A stretch of DNA of 64,000 nt from Thermotoga sp. Mc24 (GCF_000784835.1 NZ_JSFH01000011.1:62001-126000); one strand, 5' to 3'; positions 54,032-63,786 are shown, counted from the stretch's first letter. A program made the numbers and translations. Notes: generated from the sequence alone by a model not told the origin.

Positions 54032-54909
54032 GGGCGTTCGTCTTCCCCGGACAGGGGTCACAATACTCCGGAATGGCTAACGATTTTTCCGTTTACGAGT
54101 CCTCGAAAGAAATATTCGAAAGAGCAAAGAAAGTACTTGGCTTTGACATCACGGAGATCATGAACGGTGACGAAGAAACACTGAAACTCACGGAGAACGC
54201 CCAGCCTTCCATCTACATAACAAGTTACATCGCTTTTCTCGAGCTGGAGAAGATAGGTATCCTGCCCGATGTTGTGGCAGGACACAGCCTCGGAGAGTAC
54301 ACCGCCCTGGCAGTGGCAGGGGTCTACGATTTCGAGACGGGGCTTTACCTTGTAAGAAAAAGGGGAGAGTACATGTCAAAGGCATTGGAACCAGGGAAGG
54401 GCACGATGGCCGCCGTCATAGGACTCAACATTGAAACCATAGAGGAAGTGGTGAACTCTATCGAAGGAGTTTACATAGCGAACTACAATTCCCATGACCA
54501 GGTAGTAATCAGTGGGTTGAAGGAATCGGTTGAAAAAGCCTTGGAGATTCTCAAAGAGAAGGGAGCTCGTCGTGTCGTTGAACTCATGGTCTCAAGCCCG
54601 TTCCACACACCGTTTCTGGAGTATGCCAGAGAGAAAATGAAGGAAGAAGTGGAGAAGGTAGACTTCAAAAAGCCGAGATGGCCCATCTTTATGAACTCGA
54701 CGGCAAAACCAACGGAAAACCCTGAAGAGATAAAGAGAAACATAATCGAACAGATCACAGGACCGGTTCTATGGAAACAGTCGGTTGACACTATGAAAGA
54801 AATGGGTGTAACCGAGTTCGTTGAAGTTGGTCCAAAGACTGTTTTGAAAAACCTATGTAGAAGAATGGGAGCGGATGCAAAACACTTCACAGAACTTCTC
54901 TCGGAATGA
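54028..54909 (+). CDS. fabD: Malonyl-CoA:ACP transacylase (FabD)
   Basis: 293 residues. AFVFPGQGSQYSGM at the start, TENAQPSIYITSYI, VAGHSLGEYTALAVAG with the nucleophile Ser (~89), KRGEYM, NYNSHDQVVISG, SSPFHTPFLE with the catalytic His (~190), and EVGPKTVLKNL near the end. It loads malonyl groups on acyl carrier protein. GTG 54028 overlaps the bioY stop as GTGA. It is the last gene of the fab operon and its last 23 bases overlap the end of the convergent ComB-like gene, with no clear terminator. Confidence 0.96.
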   Translation: MRAFVFPGQGSQYSGMANDFSVYESSKEIFERAKKVLGFDITEIMNGDEETLKLTENAQPSIYITSYIAFLELEKIGILPDVVAGHSLGEYTALAVAGVYDFETGLYLVRKRGEYMSKALEPGKGTMAAVIGLNIETIEEVVNSIEGVYIANYNSHDQVVISGLKESVEKALEILKEKGARRVVELMVSSPFHTPFLEYAREKMKEEVEKVDFKKPRWPIFMNSTAKPTENPEEIKRNIIEQITGPVLWKQSVDTMKEMGVTEFVEVGPKTVLKNLCRRMGADAKHFTELLSE

Positions 54910-55570
54910 ACGCACCGTTCATGAGAACGGGTACCGTTTTGAAAAGATCTTCAGTCGTACAGAATTCGACATCTTTTCCGAATCCAAGAGAAATCAGCTT
55001 TTTCGCGTGGGAGGAGTGTCTTTTGATCTCCTCCCTTGTGTTTTCCACAGACTCAAAATACCTCTTCGCCCCGTGAGCGCCATCACCAAGATCGCTTCGC
55101 TTTAGCTTCTTCACTATCGCGCCAGCGAGCAGAAAATCCTCTAAGGAGAATCTGCCGTTCGTTCCAGCGCACACGAGTACTATGTCTTCTTTGCTTTTCA
55201 AATATTCAACGACCGCTGATAAGTTCAGAAAAGAAGCCGCCACTGTCTCTTCACTTCTGATCTTCTCGATAACCTGAGTGCCGTTTGTGGTTGTGAGAAC
55301 GATGGTTTTTCCAGATATCTTTTCCTTTCTGTACTCCAGAGGAGAATTTCCAAGGTCGAATCCTTCCGGTCTTTGCGCGTTCCTCTCTCCACAGATCAGA
55401 ACGCCTTCTTTTCTCCTCTCCAGAGCCTCTTCGATGGTTTTCACGGGTATCACACCAGAGGCACCGTTCGAAAGAGCGGTCACTATGGTGCTCGTTGCCC
55501 TCAGAACATCTATCACAACCGCCGTTTTACACTCCACAGGTGAGCATGGTACCATCACGACGTCTACCAT
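54887..55570 (-). CDS. ComB-family phosphatase (2-phosphosulfolactate phosphatase-like)
   Basis: 227 residues. VVIDVLRATSTIVTALSNGASGVIPVKTIEEAL (in parts), GNSPLEY, KTIVLTTTNGTQVI, LVCAGTNGRFSLEDFLLAGAIV and DGAHGAKRYFES match the ComB fold and Mg2+/phosphate site. ComB removes phosphate from 2-phosphosulfolactate in coenzyme M synthesis in methanogens, but homologs occur in bacteria without coenzyme M, where the substrate is unknown. ATG 55570 overlaps the DUF1611 gene by 7 bases, so the two are coupled. The real substrate here is open. Confidence 0.88.
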   Translation of the reverse strand: MVDVVMVPCSPVECKTAVVIDVLRATSTIVTALSNGASGVIPVKTIEEALERRKEGVLICGERNAQRPEGFDLGNSPLEYRKEKISGKTIVLTTTNGTQVIEKIRSEETVAASFLNLSAVVEYLKSKEDIVLVCAGTNGRFSLEDFLLAGAIVKKLKRSDLGDGAHGAKRYFESVENTREEIKRHSSHAKKLISLGFGKDVEFCTTEDLFKTVPVLMNGAFIPREVL

Positions 55571-56580
55571 TCCATCGCCCTCTCCAGCATCTCGTCGAGG
55601 TCATCTGTGTTGAACGGATCGTAAACGGGAAGATCCGTTTCGAATTTTCCGTTGAGAGATACCCCACTTATCACTTTTGCGTTGGACAAAGTCTCTATCA
55701 GTCTTCTCTCTTCTTCAAAATCCGGTTTTTTTGGAATTTGCGGGAAAGATTCGAAATGGTCTCTGCCCGGATCGTGGACCAGGAAAACCAAGTCAGGATT
55801 AGAACCGTACAGAAGACCGAGGGTGACCTGACCATAAGCAGGATGTCTCAGGGCTCCTTGCCCCTCCACGAAGACGATTTCCTTTCCCATTTTTTCGAGT
55901 TTCAGGATAGCTTTTTCCACCACACCGGGAACGAAATCTGCAGGAACAGCGTCGATCACGTACCCCGCATCCGCTCCTATGAGGATCCCTGTCTGTCCTG
56001 TTGCAAGAAAACCCGCTTTGATCCCTTTCTCCAGGGCTCTTTCCCAGAGTTGAACAGCGGTGGTCCTTTTACCTACCACGCAGTCGGTTCCGAAGACACC
56101 AACGACTTTTATCTTCTTTTGGTATATACCTCCCCTGAGAACGTCGAGCTCGAGAGGTGGGATCCGAACATCTATTATTCTCGCACCGTTTTCATAAGCA
56201 ATCTTCAAAAATTCTGTTTGCTGTGAGATTTTGAAATGAAGACCAGAAATGACGTCCATACCAAGCGAGAGTGCCTCTTTTACGAGAGACGCTATTTGCT
56301 CTTCCAGATATCCTCCAGGGTTCGACACTCCAATTATCAGGACCTCGGCTCCCATTGCTTTCGCCTTTTCAACAGAGGAGACCACGAGCACGTCGTATCG
56401 AACGGGCTTCACAAAGTCACTCACCATCTTCCCTTCGTGTTCAGCAACTATACAAACGGGTTTGAAGAGTCTGCTGTGCCTTAAAAGTCCGTAGGTGGTT
56501 TTGGCATGAGGTGTTCCCAGCTGTCCCCACGCTACGATCGCCGCTGGTGTGCCGGGTTGGTATAATTTCCAGAGATCCAT
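55564..56580 (-). CDS. DUF1611-family protein with P-loop-like motif
   Basis: 338 residues from ATG 56580 (GGAGGG upstream). The N-terminal part resembles a Rossmann fold: PAAIVAWGQLGTPHAKTTYGLLRH, VLVVSSVEKAKAMGAEVLIIGVSNPGGYL (in parts). The C-terminal part has a P-loop-type VVGVFGTDCVVGKRTTAVQLWE (~175-195), then FLATGQTGILIG and FVEGQGALRHPAYGQVTLGLLYGS. DUF1611 proteins include D-glutamate N-acetyltransferase (DgcN) in some bacteria and proteins paired with dipeptide epimerases. Which applies here I cannot tell. It is coupled to the ComB-like phosphatase. Confidence 0.82.
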   Translation of the reverse strand: MDLWKLYQPGTPAAIVAWGQLGTPHAKTTYGLLRHSRLFKPVCIVAEHEGKMVSDFVKPVRYDVLVVSSVEKAKAMGAEVLIIGVSNPGGYLEEQIASLVKEALSLGMDVISGLHFKISQQTEFLKIAYENGARIIDVRIPPLELDVLRGGIYQKKIKVVGVFGTDCVVGKRTTAVQLWERALEKGIKAGFLATGQTGILIGADAGYVIDAVPADFVPGVVEKAILKLEKMGKEIVFVEGQGALRHPAYGQVTLGLLYGSNPDLVFLVHDPGRDHFESFPQIPKKPDFEEERRLIETLSNAKVISGVSLNGKFETDLPVYDPFNTDDLDEMLERAMEW

Positions 56581-56606
56581 TCTCTTTCCCTCCGTTTTTT
56601 TAAAAG

Positions 56607-56635
56607 ATTCTATCACGGGAGGTTTCTACTTTGAA
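56607..56635 (-). promoter_or_regulatory. Candidate promoter of the DUF1611-comB pair
   Basis: Minus strand TTCAAA (56630-56635), 17-base spacer, TAGAAT (56607-56612), about 27 bases ahead of the DUF1611 start. It overlaps the first codons of the divergent PfkB-family gene. Confidence 0.5.
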
Positions 56636-57443
56636 GATAGCTGTTGTGGGTGGTACCTTCTGGGACATCTTCGTCTTTGGTGAAAAGCCCCACTCTTCGA
56701 TAATAAAGGAATCACCGGGAGGATCCGGGCTCAACGTGGCTTATGGCTTATTCCTTTTGGGTCACACCGTGGATTTCTACTCGAACATTGGAGATGACTG
56801 GAGAGGAAAACAAACAACAGAAATCCTGGAAAGGGCAAGTTTCGACATCTCACACATGTTCACCATCCAAGGTGGAAAAACGGGGATTTTCATCGCCCAA
56901 GACGACAGACCCATCGCCGTCGACCCGGGTGTGAACAGAAGAGAAATGAAACTGTCCTCTTTGAGCGAATACGACCTTGTTTTTGTGACTGGTGAGGTTT
57001 CGGAAAAAGCGATAAGAAAGATCTGTGAAAACGCCAGAAACGTGATCCTGGATGTAGGACCAGGTGCAAGATTCGACACTACCAATCTGAACGCACTCGT
57101 GATAGGAAACGAACACGAGTGTTCTTTCAGAAGGTGCGACGTTGTGAAGATGGATTCGAAAGGTGCAAGATGGGGAGAAGTGTACGTTCCAGGAAACGGC
57201 ATTCTATATCCTTACTCGATCGGACTGGGTGATCTGTTCGACATCGTCTTCGTGCACAATCTTCTCCTTGGAAAGTCAAAGAAAGAGATTCTCGAAGAAG
57301 CCGTGAAGTGCTCTCAGACCCTCGGCCAAAAAGAAAACGTGACACCCTTTGAGAGAATTTCACTCCTCGAGTCGCTCAGTGCGAAAGACGATACGCTTAA
57401 AAGCCCAGGTGAATCCAAAGACGCTTCCCACCACGGTGACTAA
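56631..57443 (+). CDS. PfkB-family carbohydrate/nucleoside kinase
   Basis: 270 residues, TTG 56631 start with GGGAGG seven bases upstream. KIAVVGGTFWDIFVFGE, ESPGGSGLNVAYGLFLLGH (first signature, ~28-46), IGDDWRGK and GLGDLFDIVFVHNLLLG at the end, where the usual 'GAGD' reads GLGD with the catalytic Asp kept. It is short: the family is usually ~300 residues, and the lid and C-terminal helices look trimmed. Substrate unknown. Its last 84 bases overlap the end of the convergent ABC permease gene, an unusually long overlap. The residues past about 243 (LSAKDDTLKSPGESKDASHH) look non-conserved. Confidence 0.78.
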   Translation: MKIAVVGGTFWDIFVFGEKPHSSIIKESPGGSGLNVAYGLFLLGHTVDFYSNIGDDWRGKQTTEILERASFDISHMFTIQGGKTGIFIAQDDRPIAVDPGVNRREMKLSSLSEYDLVFVTGEVSEKAIRKICENARNVILDVGPGARFDTTNLNALVIGNEHECSFRRCDVVKMDSKGARWGEVYVPGNGILYPYSIGLGDLFDIVFVHNLLLGKSKKEILEEAVKCSQTLGQKENVTPFERISLLESLSAKDDTLKSPGESKDASHHGD

Positions 57444-58772
57444 CAGGATCGAGAAGAACATCAGGTGAGAGCCCGTTGAAAGAGCGTACCCGAGCACACC
57501 GACAGCACCTATGGCCACAAGCTGTAGAAGGAGTGTTTCAGGACCAGAAAAGACCTTCGCCGGATTCGCGAGGCTTCCTGTTTTTTCCCATTTGGAAAGA
57601 AGGAGCCCAAGAGCCGAGACGAAAAGAAGCAGACTCAAACTCGCCGGTATGAAGAAAATGTAGAACAATTGCTTTTGATAAATCGCCAGAAAGATCACAA
57701 AAGCAGAAACGACAGCCGAGTTCAGCAGAGATGAGACAAGTATCTTCGAAATCATCACATCACTCATTTTGACGGGTAAAACCTTCGGGAGCGGCCACAC
57801 TTCCATTTCTTTTTTCCACAGCATAGCGCTCATTGTAGCGTTGTAGAGCACTGCGATACCGATCGCAAAAATCAATCCAAAATCGGGACTTCCAACGAAC
57901 GTCATGAGAACACCAAAACCAATTGGGTACAAAAGAAGGTAAAGCGATCTTTCTTCGCGAAAGAGCGTGATGAGATCTTTCTTGAAAAATCCCTTACCTG
58001 GAAACCTCGTGGGTTTTTCAGCAGACGTTCTTTCTTTGCGCAGAACAGGTTCGAACATGACGGTTTTGGAGATCATCCGAAAGACGAGGAAAGTTCCAAA
58101 ACATATCAGAATTTCATAAAGAAGAAAGATCGGATTTTCTCTTGAAAAAACAGCGTACGCAAAAACGTTCCATTTCGAGAGGAACCATTTTCCAAATGAT
58201 ACGGAGAAACCAGGGAGATTGACGAGGATCAGGAACAGAAACACAGCGAGAAGTTGAATCAATGAGTAAAGCTTCCGCGACAGCGATGTTCTCAAGAGCC
58301 TTCCAAACAGAACTGAAAAAATGGCTCCCCCGAGGAGCAGAAAAACGGTGTGAAACACTCCAGTGACGAAGGGTACCCAGTTGTTCATCAAAAGCGAGTA
58401 CATGAAGAGATTAAGAACCATCATTATGAGAATGAAAGACTGATAGAAGAGGGATATCAACAGCTGATAGATCACTATCGTGCTCCTCTCAATGGGAAGG
58501 GTGAGCAGAAACTCGATCTCTCCTTCCAGAACGAACGAATTGGAAAGATAAAAAGACACACCGAGAAGAAACATCACAGAAAACATGGTGGTCGAAAAGG
58601 AAAGCGAAGCAGAGAAGGCTTCTTTCCCGAATTCTTCGAGTATCGCTTTGAAATTGTTCCCCATGAGCGAGTAAAACAGAAAACCTGTTATCAAAACAGA
58701 GATAAGAACAGAGTAGAGTCCTTTCCTCCCACGAGCCGGAGCGTATCTGAGCAAAACGGAAAGCTTCCTCAT
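57360..58772 (-). CDS. ABC-2-type exporter permease
   Basis: 470 residues from ATG 58772 (GGGAG upstream); a longer frame overlapping the ATPase gene is Arg-rich and unlikely. About 12 hydrophobic segments in two blocks, e.g. GLYSVLISVLITGFLFYSLMG, EFLLTLPIERSTIVIYQLLISLFY, GAIFSVLFGRLLRTSLSRKL and EVWPLPKVLPVKMSDVMISKIL (some in part). The LTLPIERS and LPKVLPVKMSD segments resemble the coupling loops of ABC-2 permeases such as those in YhaP/NatB-like transporters. Cargo unknown. It is two bases after the ATPase gene, forming one exporter. Confidence 0.83.
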   Translation of the reverse strand: MRKLSVLLRYAPARGRKGLYSVLISVLITGFLFYSLMGNNFKAILEEFGKEAFSASLSFSTTMFSVMFLLGVSFYLSNSFVLEGEIEFLLTLPIERSTIVIYQLLISLFYQSFILIMMVLNLFMYSLLMNNWVPFVTGVFHTVFLLLGGAIFSVLFGRLLRTSLSRKLYSLIQLLAVFLFLILVNLPGFSVSFGKWFLSKWNVFAYAVFSRENPIFLLYEILICFGTFLVFRMISKTVMFEPVLRKERTSAEKPTRFPGKGFFKKDLITLFREERSLYLLLYPIGFGVLMTFVGSPDFGLIFAIGIAVLYNATMSAMLWKKEMEVWPLPKVLPVKMSDVMISKILVSSLLNSAVVSAFVIFLAIYQKQLFYIFFIPASLSLLLFVSALGLLLSKWEKTGSLANPAKVFSGPETLLLQLVAIGAVGVLGYALSTGSHLMFFSILLVTVVGSVFGFTWAFKRIVFRTERLEE

Positions 58773-58774
58773 TT

Positions 58775-59527
58775 TCACAGCTCCCTTATGATCTCTTCTA
58801 TCTCTTCTCCCTCTGCGGTGAGCTGAAGGAACAGATCCTCCAGACTGGCCTCTTTCTGACCGGCGAGCTTTCTGAGCTCTTCCATGGTACCCTCCGCTAT
58901 CAGTCTGCCTTTGTTTATAATGCCTATTCTGTCGCACATCTTTTCTGCGATCTCCAATATGTGGGTGGTGAGAAATATCGTGGCTTCCTCGTCAGCGTAC
59001 TTTCTCAAAAGGAGTTTCAATATCTTGGCACTCTTCGCGTCGAGCCCCACCGTGGGTTCATCGAGAAATATCACCTTCGGCTTTCTCATGAAAACACTGA
59101 CCAGCATGAGTTTCTGTTTCATACCGTGGGACATCTCGCCTACTCTCTTTCCAAGGTAATCCACTTTGAAGGCTTCGCAGAGTTCCGCTATCCTTTTATC
59201 GATCTCTTCTTCTTTCAGATCGTAAATCTCGATGATGAAATCCAAAAACTCTTTTCCCGTCAGATGTGAATAGATCTTTGGCTCGTCCGGTATCACGCCG
59301 ATACTCTTCTTTATCTCGATCTCGTGGGTGCTCATTTTCATGCCGAGAATTTCCACTTCTCCTTCCGTTGGTTTCAAAACACCGGTGAGCATCTTTATCG
59401 TGGTGGTTTTCCCCGCACCGTTCGGCCCCAAAAAACCGTATATCTCCCCCGGCCTCACCGAAAGATCGATGTGATCGACCGCGGTGAAATCTCCGAACTT
59501 CCTGGTTAGTCCTCTTGCGACTATCAA
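58775..59527 (-). CDS. ABC exporter ATP-binding protein
   Basis: 250 residues from TTG 59527 with GGAG nine bases upstream; an upstream frame overlaps the Vut gene and is not credible. All motifs are standard: GFLGPNGAGKTTTIKMLTG (Walker A, ~38), Q-loop region near GVIPDEPKIYSHLTG, MSHGMKQKLMLVSVF (signature SHGMKQ), KVIFLDEPTVGLDAKS (Walker B/D-loop) and IFLTTHILEIAE (H-loop). The CcmA/NatA-like type pairs with ABC-2 permeases. It powers the membrane protein encoded next. The Vut gene ends 5 bases before it. Confidence 0.93.
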   Translation of the reverse strand: MIVARGLTRKFGDFTAVDHIDLSVRPGEIYGFLGPNGAGKTTTIKMLTGVLKPTEGEVEILGMKMSTHEIEIKKSIGVIPDEPKIYSHLTGKEFLDFIIEIYDLKEEEIDKRIAELCEAFKVDYLGKRVGEMSHGMKQKLMLVSVFMRKPKVIFLDEPTVGLDAKSAKILKLLLRKYADEEATIFLTTHILEIAEKMCDRIGIINKGRLIAEGTMEELRKLAGQKEASLEDLFLQLTAEGEEIEEIIREL

Positions 59528-59532
59528 TGAAA

Positions 59533-60171
59533 TCAGCTCCCTTCTTTCACTGTCCACTGGCCGCTGATCAGTTTCACACCAAGATACACGAAGGGGGTGT
59601 CGATCAGTGCCATGATCAGTTTCACCACGTACTGGGAAAAGATCATCTGAACAAGAACGTTCCCCGGGATCGTTCCAACGAACGCCAATGTGATGAAGGT
59701 GAGCGTGTCTATGAACTGAGAGACCATCGTGGACAGGTTGTTTCTGAGCCACAGGTGTGATCCTTTGGTAAGCTTTTTCCAGAAGTGGAATGCCCAGACG
59801 TCGTGAGTCTGTGAAAGAATGTAAGCCAGAATGCTCGCGATCACGATCCTCGGAGTTGATCCAAAAACCTTCACGAAGGCATCATTGTTCGCAAATATGG
59901 GAGCGGGAGGATAGAAGACGGCTATTTGGGAATAGATCACCAGAATCAGAGACGTGAAGAAACCCGTCCAGACCACCTTCTGGGCTGTTCTTTTCCCGTA
60001 GACTTCCGATACGATATCCGTTACAGCAAACGTGATAGGGTAACACAAAACCGCCACCGGGACAAGGAAAGGCCCTAAGTTCACCAGCTTCCCCGCGATC
60101 ACGTTGGATATGATCAAAGCAGAGACGAATATTCCCGTCAGGAGAATGAGTTTTTCATTCGACTTTTCCAC
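59533..60171 (-). CDS. VUT/YhhQ-family queuosine precursor transporter
   Basis: 212 residues with six hydrophobic segments. [26 protein letters not shown] at the start, [30 protein letters not shown] (in part), [41 protein letters not shown] (in parts) and [28 protein letters not shown] (in parts) give a confident match. YhhQ proteins import preQ0 or preQ1. The gene overlaps queF by 17 bases, which strongly links it to queuosine salvage. Start GTG 60171 with GGAGGGG upstream. Confidence 0.92.
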   Translation of the reverse strand: MEKSNEKLILLTGIFVSALIISNVIAGKLVNLGPFLVPVAVLCYPITFAVTDIVSEVYGKRTAQKVVWTGFFTSLILVIYSQIAVFYPPAPIFANNDAFVKVFGSTPRIVIASILAYILSQTHDVWAFHFWKKLTKGSHLWLRNNLSTMVSQFIDTLTFITLAFVGTIPGNVLVQMIFSQYVVKLIMALIDTPFVYLGVKLISGQWTVKEGS

Positions 60172-60568
60172 TCTCTTTCCCCTCCAGTGAACCTATCTGA
60201 GTGGTTGTCTTTATGCCACCCCTTATGTTGTAGATCACTGTAACTCTGATTCGGTCGGTTTTGAGAAGATTCTTCAAATCTTCGTAGATTCTCTTCGTCG
60301 CTTCTTCCTGGTATATACCAACGTTTCTGAAGCTGACGAAGTAGTACTTCAACGATTTGAGTTCGACGATTTTCCCGCCGTCCGGGTAGTACTCTATGAT
60401 CACTCTTCCGATGTCTGGAAGACCGGAGAAGGGACAGACTGCGGAGAACTCGTCGGTCTCTATCTTTATGTACTCGTCTTTCCCATCGAAATCGATCGCC
60501 TCGAGAAAATCCGTCCTTATCGCGTCGTGTCCTTTGAAGTCGAAGATCCTTCCCTCTGCCTTCGGCAT
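60155..60568 (-). CDS. queF: QueF, preQ0 reductase (type I)
   Basis: 137 residues, the short unimodular type. [25 protein letters not shown] has the catalytic Cys (~45) and the following Asp; [22 protein letters not shown] is the QueF ES/KS-type signature, here reading VELKSLKYY. It reduces 7-cyano-7-deazaguanine to 7-aminomethyl-7-deazaguanine with NADPH for queuosine at tRNA wobble position 34. Start ATG 60568 lies 2 bases after the thiDN stop TGA, itself inside the GGAGGAG ribosome site. So queuosine and thiamine genes share one transcript. Confidence 0.96.
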   Translation of the reverse strand: MPKAEGRIFDFKGHDAIRTDFLEAIDFDGKDEYIKIETDEFSAVCPFSGLPDIGRVIIEYYPDGGKIVELKSLKYYFVSFRNVGIYQEEATKRIYEDLKNLLKTDRIRVTVIYNIRGGIKTTTQIGSLEGKESGKVE

Positions 60569-60572
60569 AGGA

Positions 60573-61769
60573 TCACTCCTCCACCATGAGTTTTATTTTC
60601 TCAAGAACCTCTTCGGGATTTCTTCCGAACACCCTTATCATCGCTTCTTTTCCCCACCAACCTTCATCATATATCACATCTGGAGGTGATTTCAACTCCG
60701 CTATCGCCTGCTCGATCATCCACACCATAGACTGCCCCTCTTTCTCCTGAATCTCCTTCGGTTCTTTTGACCGGTCGTAGTGGAAAACCTTCAATCCCCG
60801 CTTCTTCGCTCTCTCAACGTACTCTTTCTCATATCGAACGTTCACCACGCACCTCATGTGAGGATGATACCTCATCATCGTGACAACCATACGTGTCGTG
60901 TGGGATCTATCCTTGAAAGAAGCACAGGACACCACCACCGCTTTTCCTTCTTTGAGTCTTATCCTTCCGGGAAACTTTCCCACCTCGAATTCGTTCTTCG
61001 CCCACGGGAGAGCATAGGAAACGTTCTGTCCCACCTCCGGCACCGTGAGATGGCCGATCTCGAGGAACTCCGGAAGAATCTCGTCGAGTGTGCTCAGGGT
61101 GTCGTACCTGTACCAGTCCCGAAGGAGTTTTTCCGTCTCCACCACACCCGAGGATCTTTCAAGAATTTTTTTCAAAAGCTCCATGGCGGATCTGATGGCC
61201 TCTTCCACCGGGTAGTTCATCGCTAAAAACCCTGAAACGGCACTGGAAAAGGCACAACCTGTTCCATGGAACTCTCCAGGAACCCTGGGAACTTCAAAAA
61301 CGAAATCCTTGTACCTCACCTTCACCGTGTCACCTTTTTCGTGCCCGCCGGTGACGATGAAGTTATTGTATTCACCGAGTTTTTTCGCCTCTTCACTGTT
61401 CAGGATCACATAATCAGCGTATCCCACGAATTTCTTCACTTCCTCCGGATCCTGAAACCTGAAACCTGAAGACGATTCGAGAACCACGTTCCAGACGATC
61501 GTTGAATCCGGGAACATTTCCCTCAGTTTTTTCACCGTCTCCGGTGCAGAGAGTCCTACCTTTATCACCTGCGGGGGTGTCAGGACTTCTATCTCTCTTC
61601 TCATTTCTTCCCAGTCTCTGAAGTTCACTGAAAACACCCTGTTTTCATTCTGCACGGTCAGAGCAGAGATCACCGCGTGAGTTTTCACACCGAGAGCCGA
61701 GAGGATCTTCACATCCTGAATTATCCCCGCACCTCCAGAAGGATCAAAGCCCGCAACTACAAGAACCAT
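60573..61769 (-). CDS. thiDN: ThiD-ThiN fusion: HMP(-P) kinase + thiamine-phosphate synthase
   Basis: 398 residues from ATG 61769, which overlaps the previous stop as TGATG and has GGAGGG upstream. ThiD part (~1-225): [67 protein letters not shown] (anion hole and catalytic Asp replaced locally by GTGCAFSS typical of ThiD). ThiN part (~230-398): [57 protein letters not shown] (in parts). ThiN replaces ThiE in joining HMP-PP and thiazole phosphate, as in archaea and Thermotogae. Confidence 0.94.
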   Translation of the reverse strand: MVLVVAGFDPSGGAGIIQDVKILSALGVKTHAVISALTVQNENRVFSVNFRDWEEMRREIEVLTPPQVIKVGLSAPETVKKLREMFPDSTIVWNVVLESSSGFRFQDPEEVKKFVGYADYVILNSEEAKKLGEYNNFIVTGGHEKGDTVKVRYKDFVFEVPRVPGEFHGTGCAFSSAVSGFLAMNYPVEEAIRSAMELLKKILERSSGVVETEKLLRDWYRYDTLSTLDEILPEFLEIGHLTVPEVGQNVSYALPWAKNEFEVGKFPGRIRLKEGKAVVVSCASFKDRSHTTRMVVTMMRYHPHMRCVVNVRYEKEYVERAKKRGLKVFHYDRSKEPKEIQEKEGQSMVWMIEQAIAELKSPPDVIYDEGWWGKEAMIRVFGRNPEEVLEKIKLMVEE

Positions 61770-62515
61770 CAGAGATCCCTCCAGCATTCGAAGAGTTTTT
61801 CCAGACCTTCTTCGCATTCCGGTGTTGGTTCCAGAACGAAATCCACGTCGAAACCCTTTATGAACTCCAGCACTTCAAAAAATTCTTTCGACTCACCCCA
61901 GGGAGCGTGGTGACACCTTCTGTAGGTTTCGAGATCCGCGTAGTAAATGTGGAATTCTTCTACAAAATCAGTGAGTCTTTCTATGAATTCGACGGGAGAA
62001 AAGCCGTAGATTTCGGCATCCAGAAGGAGGTGGCCGATGTCAACACACATCTTACATCCCGTGTTTTCAAGAAAGACTCTGTAGTCTTCAGCGGAGTGAA
62101 AATGATCGTTTCCATAAACGTTCTCCACTCGAACGTTGATGACGCCTGCGAGTTCAGAAAACTCTCTCTCTACTTCTCTGTAGATGGAAAGCCAGTTTTC
62201 TTTCTGAAGGGTGTTCGGGAAGTGAGCTATCATGTATTCTGCACCAATCTTCCTGGCAAACTCAGCACATTTTCTGTTCACAGAAAAGGTGTCTTCTCTT
62301 TTTTCCTCGTTCAGAGAGGTCGGATTCGGGTGGTGGTATCTGTACCTGTAGATGAAGGGAGCGTGAATTCCAAAATTTTTGTCGCGAAAAAAGTGGAGGA
62401 CCCTCTCGAGGTCTTCCACTTTGAAAAAGCCCAGTTCGTAAAGTTCCGCTTCTGGGAGTGTTTCAAGCAGATCGGGATCACTTCTTATGATGCTCGTGGA
62501 TACACCCTTTCTCAA
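61769..62515 (-). CDS. TIM-barrel sugar-phosphate-isomerase/AP-endonuclease-2-like protein in the thiamine operon
   Basis: 248 residues from TTG 62515 (GGAGGAG upstream), overlapping the thiC stop as TTGA and the thiDN start as TGATG. Xylose-isomerase-like TIM-barrel pattern: [45 protein letters not shown] (Glu ligand), [18 protein letters not shown] (Asp-x-x-His), [11 protein letters not shown] and [10 protein letters not shown] (Glu ligand). A full set of candidate metal ligands is present, so it is probably active. I do not know a thiamine enzyme of this type. Coupling on both sides makes a thiamine-related role likely. Confidence 0.8.
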   Translation of the reverse strand: MRKGVSTSIIRSDPDLLETLPEAELYELGFFKVEDLERVLHFFRDKNFGIHAPFIYRYRYHHPNPTSLNEEKREDTFSVNRKCAEFARKIGAEYMIAHFPNTLQKENWLSIYREVEREFSELAGVINVRVENVYGNDHFHSAEDYRVFLENTGCKMCVDIGHLLLDAEIYGFSPVEFIERLTDFVEEFHIYYADLETYRRCHHAPWGESKEFFEVLEFIKGFDVDFVLEPTPECEEGLEKLFECWRDL

Positions 62516-63786
62516 GAGAACTCCTCCGCTATCTTTATCGCGCAGAACGGTCCACACATGGAACAACCCTTGTCGGGATACGGTCTTTCTTCGTACTTCC
62601 TTTTCGCGATGTCCTTTCCCAGCGAAAGGCTGAACATCGTCTCCCAGTCAAAATTCTTTCTTGCGAGGGCCATCTTTTTCTCGAGTTCCCAGGCTTTTTT
62701 GTTTCCGCGCGCCACATCCGCAACCACAGCCGCTATCTTAGAGGCTATCACACCTTCTCTCACATCTTCAACATCCGGAAGTGAGATGTGTTCTGAAGGG
62801 GTCACGTAACAAAGAAAGTCAGCTCCGTAGTAACCCGCCAGCGCACCACCTATCGCGCAGGCTATGTGATCATATCCCGTGGCTCTATCTGTTGGAAGCG
62901 GGCCGAGAAGAAAGATGGGGGCTCCCTTTCCGATCTTTTTCATGAGCCTCACGTTCATCTCCACCTCATTCAGCGGAACGTGCCCCGGCCCTTCCAGCAT
63001 CACTTGAACTCCCTTTTCTCTCGCTCTCTCAACGAGTTCCCCCATCACGAATAGCTCCTCGAACTGCTGGGCATCACTCGCGTCCACCACAGCTCCGGGT
63101 CTCATGCCATCACCAAGACTCAGAGTGATGTCGTAATCTTTTGCGATGTCTAAGAGTTCATCGAAGTGTTCATAGAACGGATTTTCCCTGTTGTTTTTTA
63201 TCATCCATCCTGCAATGATCGCTCCTCCTCTGCTCACGATCTTCAAAACCCGTTTTGAACTTTTTATTCTTTCAAGCACCTTTCTTGTCACACCAACGTG
63301 GATCGTCATGAAGTCTATCCCGTCCTCCGCATGCGCTATGACCATATCGAAAAAGTCCTTCTCTGAAAAATCCACCACGTTCTTCTTCATCTGATAGCTC
63401 TTCACGGCGGAATCGTATATGGGCACCGAACCAACTGGAACGGGAGACATTTCCACGATGGCCCTTCTGATCTCCCTCAGGTCCCCCCACGTGGAGAGGA
63501 CCATGAGGGAGTCAGCACCGTATTCTATCGCTACTCTTGCCTTCTCTTTTTCCTCTTCGAGTGAAGAAAATCCTTGGGAGGTTCCTATGTTCGCGTTCAC
63601 CTTTACACTGAAACCTTCTCCAACGATCATTGGCCTTTCTATCCTGTGAAGTCTGTTCTTTGGAAGAACCGCTCTGCCTTCCGCAAGCTTTTGTCTGACG
63701 ATCTCGACATCCACACCTTCGTACTCCGCTACCTTCTTCATCTCATCGGAAACAACACCCTTTCTGGCCATTTCCATTTGGGTCAT
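62512..63786 (-). CDS. thiC: ThiC, HMP-phosphate synthase (radical SAM, non-canonical)
   Basis: 424 residues. [47 protein letters not shown]-type stretch, [65 protein letters not shown] and the C-terminal cluster motif CSMCGPFCA (CxxCx4C variant: CSMCGPFC). It turns aminoimidazole ribotide into HMP-phosphate using a 4Fe-4S cluster and SAM. ATG 63786 follows GAGGTGA. It lies 4 bases after thi4 and overlaps the TIM-barrel gene. Confidence 0.97.
   Translation of the reverse strand: MTQMEMARKGVVSDEMKKVAEYEGVDVEIVRQKLAEGRAVLPKNRLHRIERPMIVGEGFSVKVNANIGTSQGFSSLEEEKEKARVAIEYGADSLMVLSTWGDLREIRRAIVEMSPVPVGSVPIYDSAVKSYQMKKNVVDFSEKDFFDMVIAHAEDGIDFMTIHVGVTRKVLERIKSSKRVLKIVSRGGAIIAGWMIKNNRENPFYEHFDELLDIAKDYDITLSLGDGMRPGAVVDASDAQQFEELFVMGELVERAREKGVQVMLEGPGHVPLNEVEMNVRLMKKIGKGAPIFLLGPLPTDRATGYDHIACAIGGALAGYYGADFLCYVTPSEHISLPDVEDVREGVIASKIAAVVADVARGNKKAWELEKKMALARKNFDWETMFSLSLGKDIAKRKYEERPYPDKGCSMCGPFCAIKIAEEFS

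Noticed and set aside
54905-54945. Small palindrome AACGG-GTA-CCGTT with T's after fabD as a terminator
   Set aside because: Only a five-base stem inside the convergent gene; too weak to call.
58773-58937. 55-residue Arg-rich extension of the ABC permease
   Set aside because: It runs through the end of the ATPase gene in another frame and lacks a ribosome site; ATG 58772 is well placed.
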